From IMG/VR virus record IMGVR_UViG_3300042893_000696, positions 1-34,448 of that record: a stretch of 34,448 nt of DNA, one strand, 5' to 3'. The DNA is from a virus. The notes below the pieces were generated by a model. That model was given only the letters and a program-made list of their open reading frames with translations. It was not told the DNA's origin and searched no databases. A program made the translations under genes and the position numbers. This document shows, piece after piece, positions 29,445 to 34,448 of this stretch (positions are counted from its first letter, which is position 1; the number at the start of each line of letters is the position of its first letter).

Positions 29445-30545
29445 TTAAAAAGCATCGTAGTAGTGGAAGTTCTTTTCTTTCACTTTGGTAAGTGTAAGAG
29501 CATGACCATCCTTGTTCATGAAGATAAACATGCCACTTTGTGGATCAATCTTTTGGATTTCAGCTGGCGTAAAACTAGCTTCTTCCCAGTTCCAATCTGC
29601 ATCTTCCTTGTCGTCGTCTTTGTCAGTCCAGGGTAGGCCTGCGTTAGACACTTTGAACGACAAGTGGATCTTGCTTTGGAGTGGATTACCTTTCCATTCG
29701 CGAGACTCCAGATGCTTTTGTTCAACAGGAATACCTTTGAAGCTCAGTTGAGTTGAATACTTGTTGCCGTCATCAAATTCTGGTTTGGCATTCAACATCT
29801 TCAATGCTTCTTCAGGAGATTCATTGTAGCGATTCATTTCTTCAACTAATGCTTTCAGCATGTCAAAGTTGAACTGGTTAAACAACATGGCAATTGAGCA
29901 AATCTTAGCAATGTGTTCCTTGGCATTCAAGTTGTCCTCACAGTACTCGATGATAAAGTCCTGTGTCAAGCCTGTGTAGTCCAGCATGTAGTAGATACGA
30001 CCTGGACGATTACGCATGTGGCTATCCACACGCCACTTGTCGTTACAGGTAATCACAAACATTTTCTTGCTGGGGAATACACCGTCCAACAAAGTCAGCA
30101 TGGCTTCTTGCTCTTGTGCGTCGTAGACTTTTTCAAACTCGTCAAACAACACAACACATGGTTGCTCGATAGCCTGAATCAAGGCATTGAACTTATCACC
30201 GGTCCACGCATTGTTAATAACAATGGTAGGATGGCCTTGATTGGCTGCATGAATTGACAAGGCTTTTGCCAGCAAACTTTTGCCGCTACCTTTCTCACCA
30301 GTAAGCATTACGCCAGTGCTGGCACTACGATCCATGAATGTATTAAAAATACGATTTGTATTTTTGTCTAAGTCGCCGTACCGCTTGCCTTTGATCTCAA
30401 ACGAATCAATTTGTTCAAGATACAACTCACCACTCATTGGATTTTCTTTAATGGTAAAATTAGCCGCTGGTAGTGCCTCGTGTAGGTCCATGGCTTCTTT
30501 TGATGTTACACGAAACGAGATTCCTGATTTTAAAAAATATGACAT
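29445..30545 (-). CDS. AAA+ ATPase beside the Ro-like vWA protein
   Basis: This 366-residue protein has Walker A GEKGSGKS (83-90), Walker B VVLFDEFE (131-138), sensor-1 VITCND (164-169) and a probable Arg finger in RNRPGRIYY (178-185). An N-terminal beta-rich domain and a C-terminal domain with several Trp/Asp-rich strands (WTDKDDDKEDADWNWEEA) frame the ATPase. AAA+ and vWA proteins often work as a pair (MoxR-vWA logic), and the next gene upstream is a vWA protein. It has its own extended -10 promoter and terminator. Confidence 0.88.
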   Translation of the reverse strand: MSYFLKSGISFRVTSKEAMDLHEALPAANFTIKENPMSGELYLEQIDSFEIKGKRYGDLDKNTNRIFNTFMDRSASTGVMLTGEKGSGKSLLAKALSIHAANQGHPTIVINNAWTGDKFNALIQAIEQPCVVLFDEFEKVYDAQEQEAMLTLLDGVFPSKKMFVITCNDKWRVDSHMRNRPGRIYYMLDYTGLTQDFIIEYCEDNLNAKEHIAKICSIAMLFNQFNFDMLKALVEEMNRYNESPEEALKMLNAKPEFDDGNKYSTQLSFKGIPVEQKHLESREWKGNPLQSKIHLSFKVSNAGLPWTDKDDDKEDADWNWEEASFTPAEIQKIDPQSGMFIFMNKDGHALTLTKVKEKNFHYYDAF

Positions 30546-30586
30546 GTTAGTCTTTTGATGTAGTGTAGTACAATTACTATAGGTTA

Positions 30587-30595
30587 ATTATAACA
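30587..30595 (-). promoter_or_regulatory. Extended -10 promoter (TGTTATAAT) for the AAA+ gene
   Basis: TGT-TATAAT on the minus strand, 42 bp before the ATG at 30545. No good -35 at 17 bp (GCAACT), as is usual for extended -10 promoters. Confidence 0.6.
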
Positions 30596-30636
30596 TCTAA
30601 AATGTTTCTAGTTGCCTACTTTGACAGAATTAATAT

Positions 30637-30665
30637 AAAAAAAATAGCACCCGAAGGTGCTATTT
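30637..30665 (-). terminator. Rho-independent terminator after the Ro-like gene
   Basis: Stem AAATAGCACC / GGTGCTATTT, loop CGAA (TTCG on the minus strand), eight T. It lies 14 bp past the stop at 30679. Confidence 0.9.
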
Positions 30666-30678
30666 AAAAACAATGTTT

Positions 30679-32094
30679 TTACAGCTTGTAACGATCACTC
30701 ATTACAGTCTTAAGCATGATGCCTTCTGGAGTGAACTGATCCAAGTCAGCGGCTAGCAAGCTAGTCATTATACTTGGGCTGAATCCACTTACCAATGCGG
30801 CACCACTCTTGTCAGCCTTAACAGGCACGTTGTCTGAACTGTTTAGGTTCCAGAAAACAACTTGTGGCATGCTGTAGCCTGCGGCTTCGAACTTGCGTTC
30901 GATCATTTCCATTGCGCTGTCGTCGTGCTTGGCGCATTGGTCAAACTGCATGTCACTCAAGATCAGCAACATGGCTGGCATGTCGCTGGCTGGTACTGAA
31001 CCCTTAACCGCTACGTCTAGAATCTTGTTCATAGCCGCGTTTAGGTTAGTGCTCATGTCCCAATCACTCTTGCTCATTTGAGCAACCTTGTCAACAATGT
31101 TACCCTTTAGAGTAACAAGTTCTGGCTTGCTAGAGAAAGTCAAGAAAGTGTCCTTGAACACACCCTTGTTCTTGTCTGCTAGGTACAGGCCCAAGCTGAT
31201 TGAAACATCCATACAAGTCACATTAGTGTTCTTTCCTGCTGGGCAAGACATAGAACCGCTAACGTCTACGATTGGCATGATGCTGGCATCTCCCACATAG
31301 TTTGGCAAAGCATCCCACTGTGCCACGATGTGGTCAGTGGCTGTCTTGTCCAAAATTGCACGGTTGTAGCTTCCGATAACACCCTTCAACACGTCATGTG
31401 GGAAGATTGCGCTGGCGTTAACCTTGACAGTCTTGTCACCACTTACCAACTTGGCCACATACTCAGCGAATGCTGGTGTGTGACGGCTGAATGCCTTCTT
31501 GTAGTTGCGTGAAGCAACACTTGGCACGTGACTGAAGTTGATGTTGTCCCAGTCGTTGGCACACATTTGTGTTTCCACAACTGTGGTCATTCCCACTAAA
31601 CTCTTACGATACTGCTTTGGAGTCATTCCAAAGAATGCTCGTACTTCAGCCGCAATCTTGCCCTTACGAGGAGTCCACTTTGCGGCCAGACCGTTACGGG
31701 CACGTAGGGCATCGCCCAACATGGTATAAGCGGCTGACTTCAAGTCAGGGTTAGTGAAGACAAAGATGTCATCCCAACGGCCAACTTCAGGGATCTTGCG
31801 TAGCAAAGCCAAAGCGGCGTCTGGGTCACGCTTTTCTAGATGTACTAGAATGTCGCGGAACAATTGACGTTCACCTGCACCACCACGGACATCACGTGCC
31901 CATTGTGCGATGCGTAGTGCTACGTCACTGTTTTCTACATAAGCGGCAGTGAAGTCGCCTACAATGTTCTTACCACGGCTTGCGCCGATCTTGTAGAACA
32001 GGTCCACAGTGGCCTTGGCTGTGCTCTTACGTGCCTTCATGCCATTGGCAGTACGGGCTTCTTGGTTTGCTATTGCTGTTACAAATGCGTTCAT
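30679..32094 (-). CDS. Ro60/TROVE-like vWA protein (DUF2828 type)
   Basis: This 471-residue protein has an N-terminal helical repeat domain (VALRIAQWARDVRGGAGERQ, then LLRKIPEVGRWDDIF) of the TROVE/DUF2828 kind. It continues with VVETQMCANDWDNINFSHVP and a C-terminal von Willebrand A domain. The MIDAS loop DVSGSMS is at 277-283, a conserved LILSDMQFDQ follows and VSGFSPSIM is near the end. Ro60/Rsr proteins form a HEAT ring that binds Y RNAs and misfolded RNA ends. DUF2828 proteins are a related, uncharacterised group known in T4-like phages. Its 5' leader contains the structured RNA at 32101-32621. GTGAGG is the ribosome site. Confidence 0.85.
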   Translation of the reverse strand: MNAFVTAIANQEARTANGMKARKSTAKATVDLFYKIGASRGKNIVGDFTAAYVENSDVALRIAQWARDVRGGAGERQLFRDILVHLEKRDPDAALALLRKIPEVGRWDDIFVFTNPDLKSAAYTMLGDALRARNGLAAKWTPRKGKIAAEVRAFFGMTPKQYRKSLVGMTTVVETQMCANDWDNINFSHVPSVASRNYKKAFSRHTPAFAEYVAKLVSGDKTVKVNASAIFPHDVLKGVIGSYNRAILDKTATDHIVAQWDALPNYVGDASIMPIVDVSGSMSCPAGKNTNVTCMDVSISLGLYLADKNKGVFKDTFLTFSSKPELVTLKGNIVDKVAQMSKSDWDMSTNLNAAMNKILDVAVKGSVPASDMPAMLLILSDMQFDQCAKHDDSAMEMIERKFEAAGYSMPQVVFWNLNSSDNVPVKADKSGAALVSGFSPSIMTSLLAADLDQFTPEGIMLKTVMSDRYKL

Positions 32095-32108
32095 TTTATT
32101 ACCTCACA

Positions 32109-32167
32109 GAATGTGTTTTTTTTCGATATGCGTGAAAATTTAAAGTTGCTGTTAACATTCTAAAACT
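32109..32167 (-). repeat. RNA module copy A3 (closing helix GAATGT/ACATTC)
   Basis: GAATGT (32155-32160), 2 nt, ACAGCAA, an inner loop of about 40 nt, then ACATTC (32109-32114) and TGTGAGG, which contains the ribosome site of the Ro-like gene. An alternative hairpin CTGTTAA / TTAACAG competes with the helix. Confidence 0.7.
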
Positions 32168-32169
32168 TT

Positions 32170-32417
32170 AACAGGATGATCGTGCCAATTTGTTTAGTAT
32201 TCTGGTCTGACCAATTACGGCACTCAGACCCTATCAACATTCATGTTGACTATTCACACTCGGCTTTCTGTAGTGAACACATAGTATGTCTTTCCATACT
32301 GTCGTCTATTCCATCTGCGTACATGGTATTTCACATGTATAAACTTTTCAGTCCACCCTTACGGGGCACATTCTATAGCATTAAGCGTTAGTTTAAATTG
32401 CTGTAGTCATCCAAATA
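32170..32417 (-). repeat. RNA module copy A2 (closing helix GGATGA/TCATCC)
   Basis: GGATGA (32407-32412), 2 nt, ACAGCAA, about 227 nt of hairpins, then TCATCC (32174-32179) and TGTTA. Confidence 0.7.
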
Positions 32418-32596
32418 TAACAGGATCGTTTTCTACTTTTTGTTTTTATCGAGGAGACTTATCGAAACTCCTCTATCTTCACTGTCCTTGCTTGCGCATT
32501 GTCTTTAACCTTCAAAGCCCCGAAAGGCTCCAGCTAATAACAGGGTAAGTGAAGCAATCCATAGTAATATGTAGTTGCTGTACCGATCCTAAAACT
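32418..32596 (-). repeat. RNA module copy A1 (closing helix GGATCG/CGATCC)
   Basis: AGTTTTAGGATCG (helix 32584-32589), 2 nt, ACAGCAA, about 155 nt, then CGATCC (32423-32428) and TGTTA. Strongest match to copy B. Confidence 0.75.
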
Positions 32597-32627
32597 GTCC
32601 ACAAGCATTATTGCTTGCTATGTGACT

Positions 32628-32656
32628 ATTATAACAGTATTGCGCTGTCTTGTCAC
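32628..32656 (-). promoter_or_regulatory. Sigma70-like promoter for the structured RNA and Ro-like gene
   Basis: GTGACA (32651-32656), 17 bp, extended -10 TGT-TATAAT (32628-32633) on the minus strand. Predicted start near 32621, immediately before the first RNA hairpin. Confidence 0.82.
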
Positions 32657-32687
32657 TACATTTTGGCTAAACTGCTAAAATATAAAT

Positions 32688-32764
32688 TGGTCGGAGTACA
32701 AGGATTCGAACCTTGGACCCCCTGGTCCCAAACCAGGTGCGCTACCAGACTGCGCTACACTCCG
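32688..32764 (-). tRNA. tRNA-Pro (anticodon TGG)
   Basis: Full cloverleaf on the minus strand with a CGGAGTG/TACTCCG acceptor, anticodon loop TTTGGGA, GGTTCGAATCC T-arm and encoded CCA. Confidence 0.95.
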
Positions 32765-32766
32765 AA

Positions 32767-32919
32767 TTAACTTGCTACAATATGCGGTATATATGGAACT
32801 GCTCTTGGACCACCATACAGTTGCTCGAAAAGTTTTTTAGCCTCTTGCGGTGTATCCGCATAGATACGTTTCTTTTCTTCACCTTGAGGTGTTCTTACAG
32901 TTGCTTCATACATTGGCAT
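32767..32919 (-). CDS. Small protein between tRNAs, 50 aa
   Basis: The frame from ATG 32919 reads MPMYEATVRTPQGEEKKRIY, then ADTPQEAKKLFEQLYGGPRA and ends VPYIPHIVAS. It has a clear beta-hairpin/helix pattern (EATVRTPQG ... DTPQEAKKLFEQLYG) as in small phage proteins inserted among tRNA genes. AAGGATAC lies upstream. The second ATG (32913) is a possible start. Function unknown. Confidence 0.75.
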   Translation of the reverse strand: MPMYEATVRTPQGEEKKRIYADTPQEAKKLFEQLYGGPRAVPYIPHIVAS

Positions 32920-32933
32920 ATTGTATCCTTAAA

Positions 32934-33009
32934 TGGTACCTGGTGTCAGACTCGAACTGACATCGTTCTCCGTGTAAAGGAGATGCATAACCTCTCTGCG
33001 CAACCAGGC
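32934..33009 (-). tRNA. tRNA-Val (anticodon TAC)
   Basis: Minus-strand cloverleaf: GCCTGGT/ACCAGGT acceptor (one G-T pair), loop TTTACAC, T-loop TTCGAGT, encoded CCA. Confidence 0.93.
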
Positions 33010-33018
33010 ATTAAATTT

Positions 33019-33092
33019 TGGAGCGGGATGGGAGAATCGAACTCCCGACATTAGATTGGAAATCTAAGGTAATGCCATTTTACGAATCCCGC
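33019..33092 (-). tRNA. tRNA-Gly (anticodon TCC)
   Basis: Minus-strand cloverleaf: GCGGGAT acceptor, anticodon stem TTAGA/TCTAA with loop TTTCCAA, T-arm GGGAGTTCGATTCTCCC, encoded CCA. Its 5' base is adjacent to a 20-bp helix of the upstream ncRNA. Confidence 0.94.
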
Positions 33093-33555
33093 ACACTTTA
33101 TAGGTGCTCTCTGTGGCGCTTGAATCCACGGCAGCCCTTCTCTTCATGGCCGGTCCTTGCTTTGGTCGACGTTGGCAAGTTTCTCGGTGTTCCATTGTAG
33201 CTACTCAGAAAGCACGTATAAAGTGTCCGGCTACTCACACCACATGAGCCCCGGACTGAGCAGTTACTCTGTCCATAACATTTTCTTCTTCTGGAAAGGC
33301 TGTTAATCCTCACCCTAGGCAGTTTCCAGTATCCCTTAAATGGGGACTGTGAGGTCAGGTCCTAGTGTACCCTCTGGTCTATCGTTACAGAGACGCTATT
33401 TCGTTACGTAGAAATAGTAAGACGGGTTTTTAACAGGATAGGCTTTGCCTTATTTTTTATTTAAAACTTGACAAAGCGAACAAGTTCGTCCGGGTCGCCC
33501 CAGACCTTTGATACGGTTATTCACCGTTAGTGGTTTGCTGTCTCTATCCTAAAAC
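33093..33555 (-). ncRNA. 463-nt structured noncoding RNA between tRNA-Thr and tRNA-Gly
   Basis: No plausible gene is present. The 463 nt fold into many perfect helices: a GNRA hairpin GTCTGGG-GCGA-CCCGGAC (33488-33505), ACGGT-GAATA-ACCGT (33513-33527), AACTTG/CAAGTT (33465-33486), CTATTTC/GAAATAG (33396-33417), GGAC-a-GAG/CTC-a-GTCC (33253-33274) and GTCCGG/CCGGAC (33225-33256). A 21-nt helix with one mismatch (33093-33113 with 33206-33226) directly abuts tRNA-Gly. It begins with module copy B right after the CCA of tRNA-Thr. It would be cut out by tRNA-end processing. Large tRNA-linked phage RNAs (GOLLD, ROOL) are known; I cannot match it to them from memory. Confidence 0.75.
33431..33554 (-). 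repeat. RNA module copy B (closing helix GGATAG/CTATCC)
   Basis: GTTTTAGGATAG (helix 33544-33549) starts at the base after the CCA of tRNA-Thr, then 2 nt and ACAGCAA. After about 102 nt containing three hairpins comes CTATCC (33436-33441) and TGTTA. Confidence 0.75.
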
Positions 33556-33630
33556 TGGTGCCCAATGTCTGATTCGAACAGACGACCTACCGCTTACAAG
33601 GCGGTTGCTCTACCCCTGAGCCAATCGGGC
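33556..33630 (-). tRNA. tRNA-Thr (anticodon TGT)
   Basis: Minus-strand cloverleaf: GCCCGAT/ATTGGGC acceptor, loop CTTGTAA, T-loop TTCGAAT, encoded CCA. Confidence 0.95.
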
Positions 33631-33636
33631 TATATG

Positions 33637-33819
33637 TTACTTATTTGTTGCTGTCTGTATATTATAATTGATTTGACTTTGTTTGTCAAGTCTTTCAAAT
33701 TCTTCATCTTCAAGTTTGGCTTCTTCTAGACGCCTAGGATCAGGCTTTCGAAAAATAGTATCATAATTCGAACCAAATGCTTTCAAATCTGTTGGACGTT
33801 GTTTACTGCCCTTACTCAT
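33637..33819 (-). CDS. Small conserved protein, 60 aa (MSKGSKQRPTD type)
   Basis: A 60-residue protein (MSKGSKQRPTDLKAFGSNYD) with RBS AGGAG before ATG 33819. The N-terminal SKGSKQRP block is familiar from short uncharacterised phage and bacterial proteins (recall). The C-terminal half is acidic and helical (RRLEEAKLEDEEFERL). It lies between tRNA-Ala and tRNA-Thr, and its 3' end contains the promoter that reads into tRNA-Thr. Function unknown. Confidence 0.75.
   Translation of the reverse strand: MSKGSKQRPTDLKAFGSNYDTIFRKPDPRRLEEAKLEDEEFERLDKQSQINYNIQTATNK
33661..33689 (-). promoter_or_regulatory. Perfect sigma70-like promoter for tRNA-Thr and downstream RNA
   Basis: TTGACA (33684-33689), 17 bp, TATAAT (33661-33666) on the minus strand, inside the end of the 60-aa gene. 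The start near 33654 is 24 nt before tRNA-Thr. Confidence 0.85.
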
Positions 33820-33838
33820 AATAAACTCCTACTATTCT

Positions 33839-33914
33839 TGGTGGAGGTGACAAGGATCGAACTTGCTACATCCTGCTTGCAAAGCAGGCGCTCTCCCAAA
33901 TGAGCTACACCCCC
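33839..33914 (-). tRNA. tRNA-Ala (anticodon TGC)
   Basis: Minus-strand cloverleaf: GGGGGTG/CACCTCC acceptor with a G3-T70 pair, as required for alanylation. Loop TTTGCAA, encoded CCA. Confidence 0.94.
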
Positions 33915-33920
33915 AAATAT

Positions 33921-33996
33921 TGGCTCCACAGCCTGGGCTCGAACCAGGGACCAATTGATTAACAGTCAACTACTCTACCAACTGAGCTACTGCGGA
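33921..33996 (-). tRNA. tRNA-Asn (anticodon GTT)
   Basis: Minus-strand cloverleaf: TCCGCAG/CTGTGGA acceptor, loop CTGTTAA, G discriminator, encoded CCA. Confidence 0.93.
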
Positions 33997-34003
33997 ATAA
34001 TTC

Positions 34004-34225
34004 TTAAACTTGAGTACTTGCTGTACCCGTATCATTTGTTTGGTAATTTGCGGCACCCTGTGGACGCTTGTTATCTCGCGGTTCACGTTTTGGAACAATG
34101 GCAGCGGCTAATTCTGCTTGGATCATTGCTCTCTTAAATTCGTTACGCTCATGTGCGTCAACGATAGTACACATGAATCTTTTTGACTGCTTACTGAGCT
34201 TGAATGTCTTGTTTGGTTTTAACAT
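34004..34225 (-). CDS. Small basic protein between tRNAs, 73 aa
   Basis: From ATG 34225 (AAAAGGTAAT upstream) the frame gives MLKPNKTFKLSKQSKRFMCT, then a helix DAHERNEFKRAMIQAELAAA and a basic C-terminal tail (PKREPRDNKRPQGAAN). The longer frame to 34321 would cross tRNA-Ser and is rejected. The charge suggests RNA or DNA binding but no family is recognised. Confidence 0.7.
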   Translation of the reverse strand: MLKPNKTFKLSKQSKRFMCTIVDAHERNEFKRAMIQAELAAAIVPKREPRDNKRPQGAANYQTNDTGTASTQV

Positions 34226-34245
34226 AATTACCTTTTTAAAAAACT

Positions 34246-34335
34246 TGGCGGAACGACTGAGACTCGAACTCAGAACCCGGATTACGCCGAGCGACAGATT
34301 AGCAATCTGCTCTAATACCATTATAGGACCGTTCC
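34246..34335 (-). tRNA. tRNA-Ser (anticodon GCT)
   Basis: Minus-strand class II tRNA: GGAACGG/TCGTTCC acceptor region, loop TTGCTAA, a long variable arm (about 16-20 nt) and encoded CCA. Confidence 0.92.
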
Positions 34336-34345
34336 ATATATACTA

Positions 34346-34448
34346 TGTAGCTGGGAGGCTTCGAACCTCCATGGAATCCTGGATTATATCCTGACCCGTC
34401 CCCTGACCTATGCTATGAGCATAGCGGGAGCTTTGCCTATTTGCTCAC
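34346..34448 (-). ncRNA. tRNA-like / possible tmRNA 3' domain, 5' part outside window
   Basis: On the minus strand GGAGG-TTCGAAG-CCTCC forms a perfect T-arm followed by CAGCTAC-A, an acceptor-like end. The five bases CAGCT at positions 66-70 equal those of E. coli tmRNA, where T70 pairs with G3. The bases before it do not form a normal tRNA: AATCCAGGA could pair with the conserved TCTGGATT of a tmRNA 5' end, and CATAGCATAGG recalls the tmRNA AAGCATGTAG segment. Unlike all other tRNAs here it has no encoded CCA. A rearranged tRNA with CAT anticodon is the alternative. Confidence 0.4.

Larger units (their letters stand above)
32101..32621 (-). ncRNA. Long structured leader/ncRNA of the Ro-like gene, with three RNA modules
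   Basis: No convincing gene is present in 32095-32687. A perfect promoter points leftwards from 32656-32628, so a roughly 520-nt RNA precedes the Ro-like start. It folds into many short perfect hairpins: 32602-32617 (CAAGCA-ATAA-TGCTTG), 32451-32473, 32320-32339, 32283-32300, 32234-32249 and 32204-32230. It contains three tandem copies of the ACAGCAA/TGTTA module. The last module ends at the ribosome site, so it could control translation. It could also act as a free RNA bound by the Ro-like protein. I know of no named family that matches. Confidence 0.75.

Noticed and set aside
32146-32167. Resemblance of AGTTTTAGAATG and following bases to a Cas9-type repeat or tracrRNA
   Set aside because: Only about ten bases agree, there are no spacers or cas genes, and the copies fit the covarying helix module better.
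32176-32391. 71-aa plus-strand frame in the Ro-like leader
   Set aside because: No ribosome site, no protein-like composition, and it is antisense to RNA with multiple perfect hairpins.
32549-33313. Frames crossing tRNA genes (e.g. 32549-32770, 32713-33054, 33018-33200, 33098-33313)
   Set aside because: They read through tRNA cloverleaf sequences or the structured RNA and carry only tRNA-derived residues.
33093-33555. RNase P RNA or group I intron
   Set aside because: The conserved RNase P segment GAGGAAAGTCC and the ACAGAAA/J-region pattern are not found in place. The group I P7/R/S blocks are also absent.
33637-33666. Fifth copy of the RNA module (ATACAGACAGCAACAA upstream of tRNA-Thr)
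   Set aside because: It is in the coding end of the 60-aa gene and has no complementary closing strand in the expected position.
34370-34440. Ordinary tRNA-Met/Ile with CAT anticodon
   Set aside because: CTATG-CTCATAG-CATAG can form an anticodon arm and GAGC/GCTC a D-stem, but 36 nt separate it from the T-arm and no CCA is encoded. It is kept only as an alternative.
1-34448. Insertion sequences, CRISPR arrays or integrase/attachment sites
   Set aside because: I saw no transposase or integrase motif, no regular repeat-spacer pattern and no tRNA-fragment direct repeat in this window.

Overview
The window looks like part of a large T4-like (myovirus-type) bacteriophage genome, probably from an aquatic proteobacterial host; the host call is inference. 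Evidence: almost all genes lie on the minus strand with 1-20 bp overlaps; there is a virion-structural gene of the marine T4-like type, a T4 gp30-like ATP DNA ligase, a phage Sm/WYL_2-like protein, many small proteins without known function, a tRNA array with encoded CCA ends, T4/cyanophage-style late promoter boxes (NATAAATA), and many textbook sigma70-like promoters (TTGACW-17-TATAAT). Host-derived auxiliary genes are common: A-type Fe-S carrier, UvsE, QueD-like, Bax-inhibitor-1, SPFH lipoprotein, ClpP and IF-1.

Layout. 1-1.7 kb: partial structural gene and Fe-S carrier, with a late box. 1.75-2.4 kb: two small plus-strand genes. 2.4-11.5 kb: repair and modification genes (UvsE, QueD-like, DNA ligase), two paralogous methyltransferase-like proteins, three small exported proteins, BI-1 and a zincin. 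11.5-18.6 kb: a tightly overlapped operon set from AbrB-like, IF-1 and zincin genes through metallophosphoesterase and small unknowns to a membrane protein, SPFH lipoprotein and ClpP. 18.7-25.4 kb: an accessory island with three plus-strand genes (compact adenylate-forming enzyme, GNAT-like, sulfotransferase-like) facing a seven-gene minus operon (unknown, glycosyltransferase-like, methyltransferase-like, two 2OG-dioxygenase-like, sulfotransferase-like, unknown). 25.5-29.2 kb: secreted hydrolase, PNK-like kinase, phosphoesterase, third zincin, CX5R phosphatase and GIY-YIG protein. 29.4-32.1 kb: AAA+ ATPase and a Ro60/TROVE-like (DUF2828-type) vWA protein. 32.1-34.4 kb: seven tRNAs, three small genes and two long structured noncoding stretches.

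The most unusual content is in the last 2.4 kb. Two noncoding stretches (about 520 and 463 nt) contain four copies of an RNA module. Each has a 6-bp closing helix whose sequence differs but stays complementary in every copy, a fixed 2-nt gap, then ACAGCAA, and TGTTA (or TGTGA) after the 3' strand. Three modules form the leader of the Ro-like gene and the fourth sits between tRNA-Thr and tRNA-Gly. A phage Ro-like protein beside such RNAs, an AAA+ partner and a PNK/phosphoesterase pair suggest an RNA-handling system. A tmRNA-like 3' end runs off the right edge.
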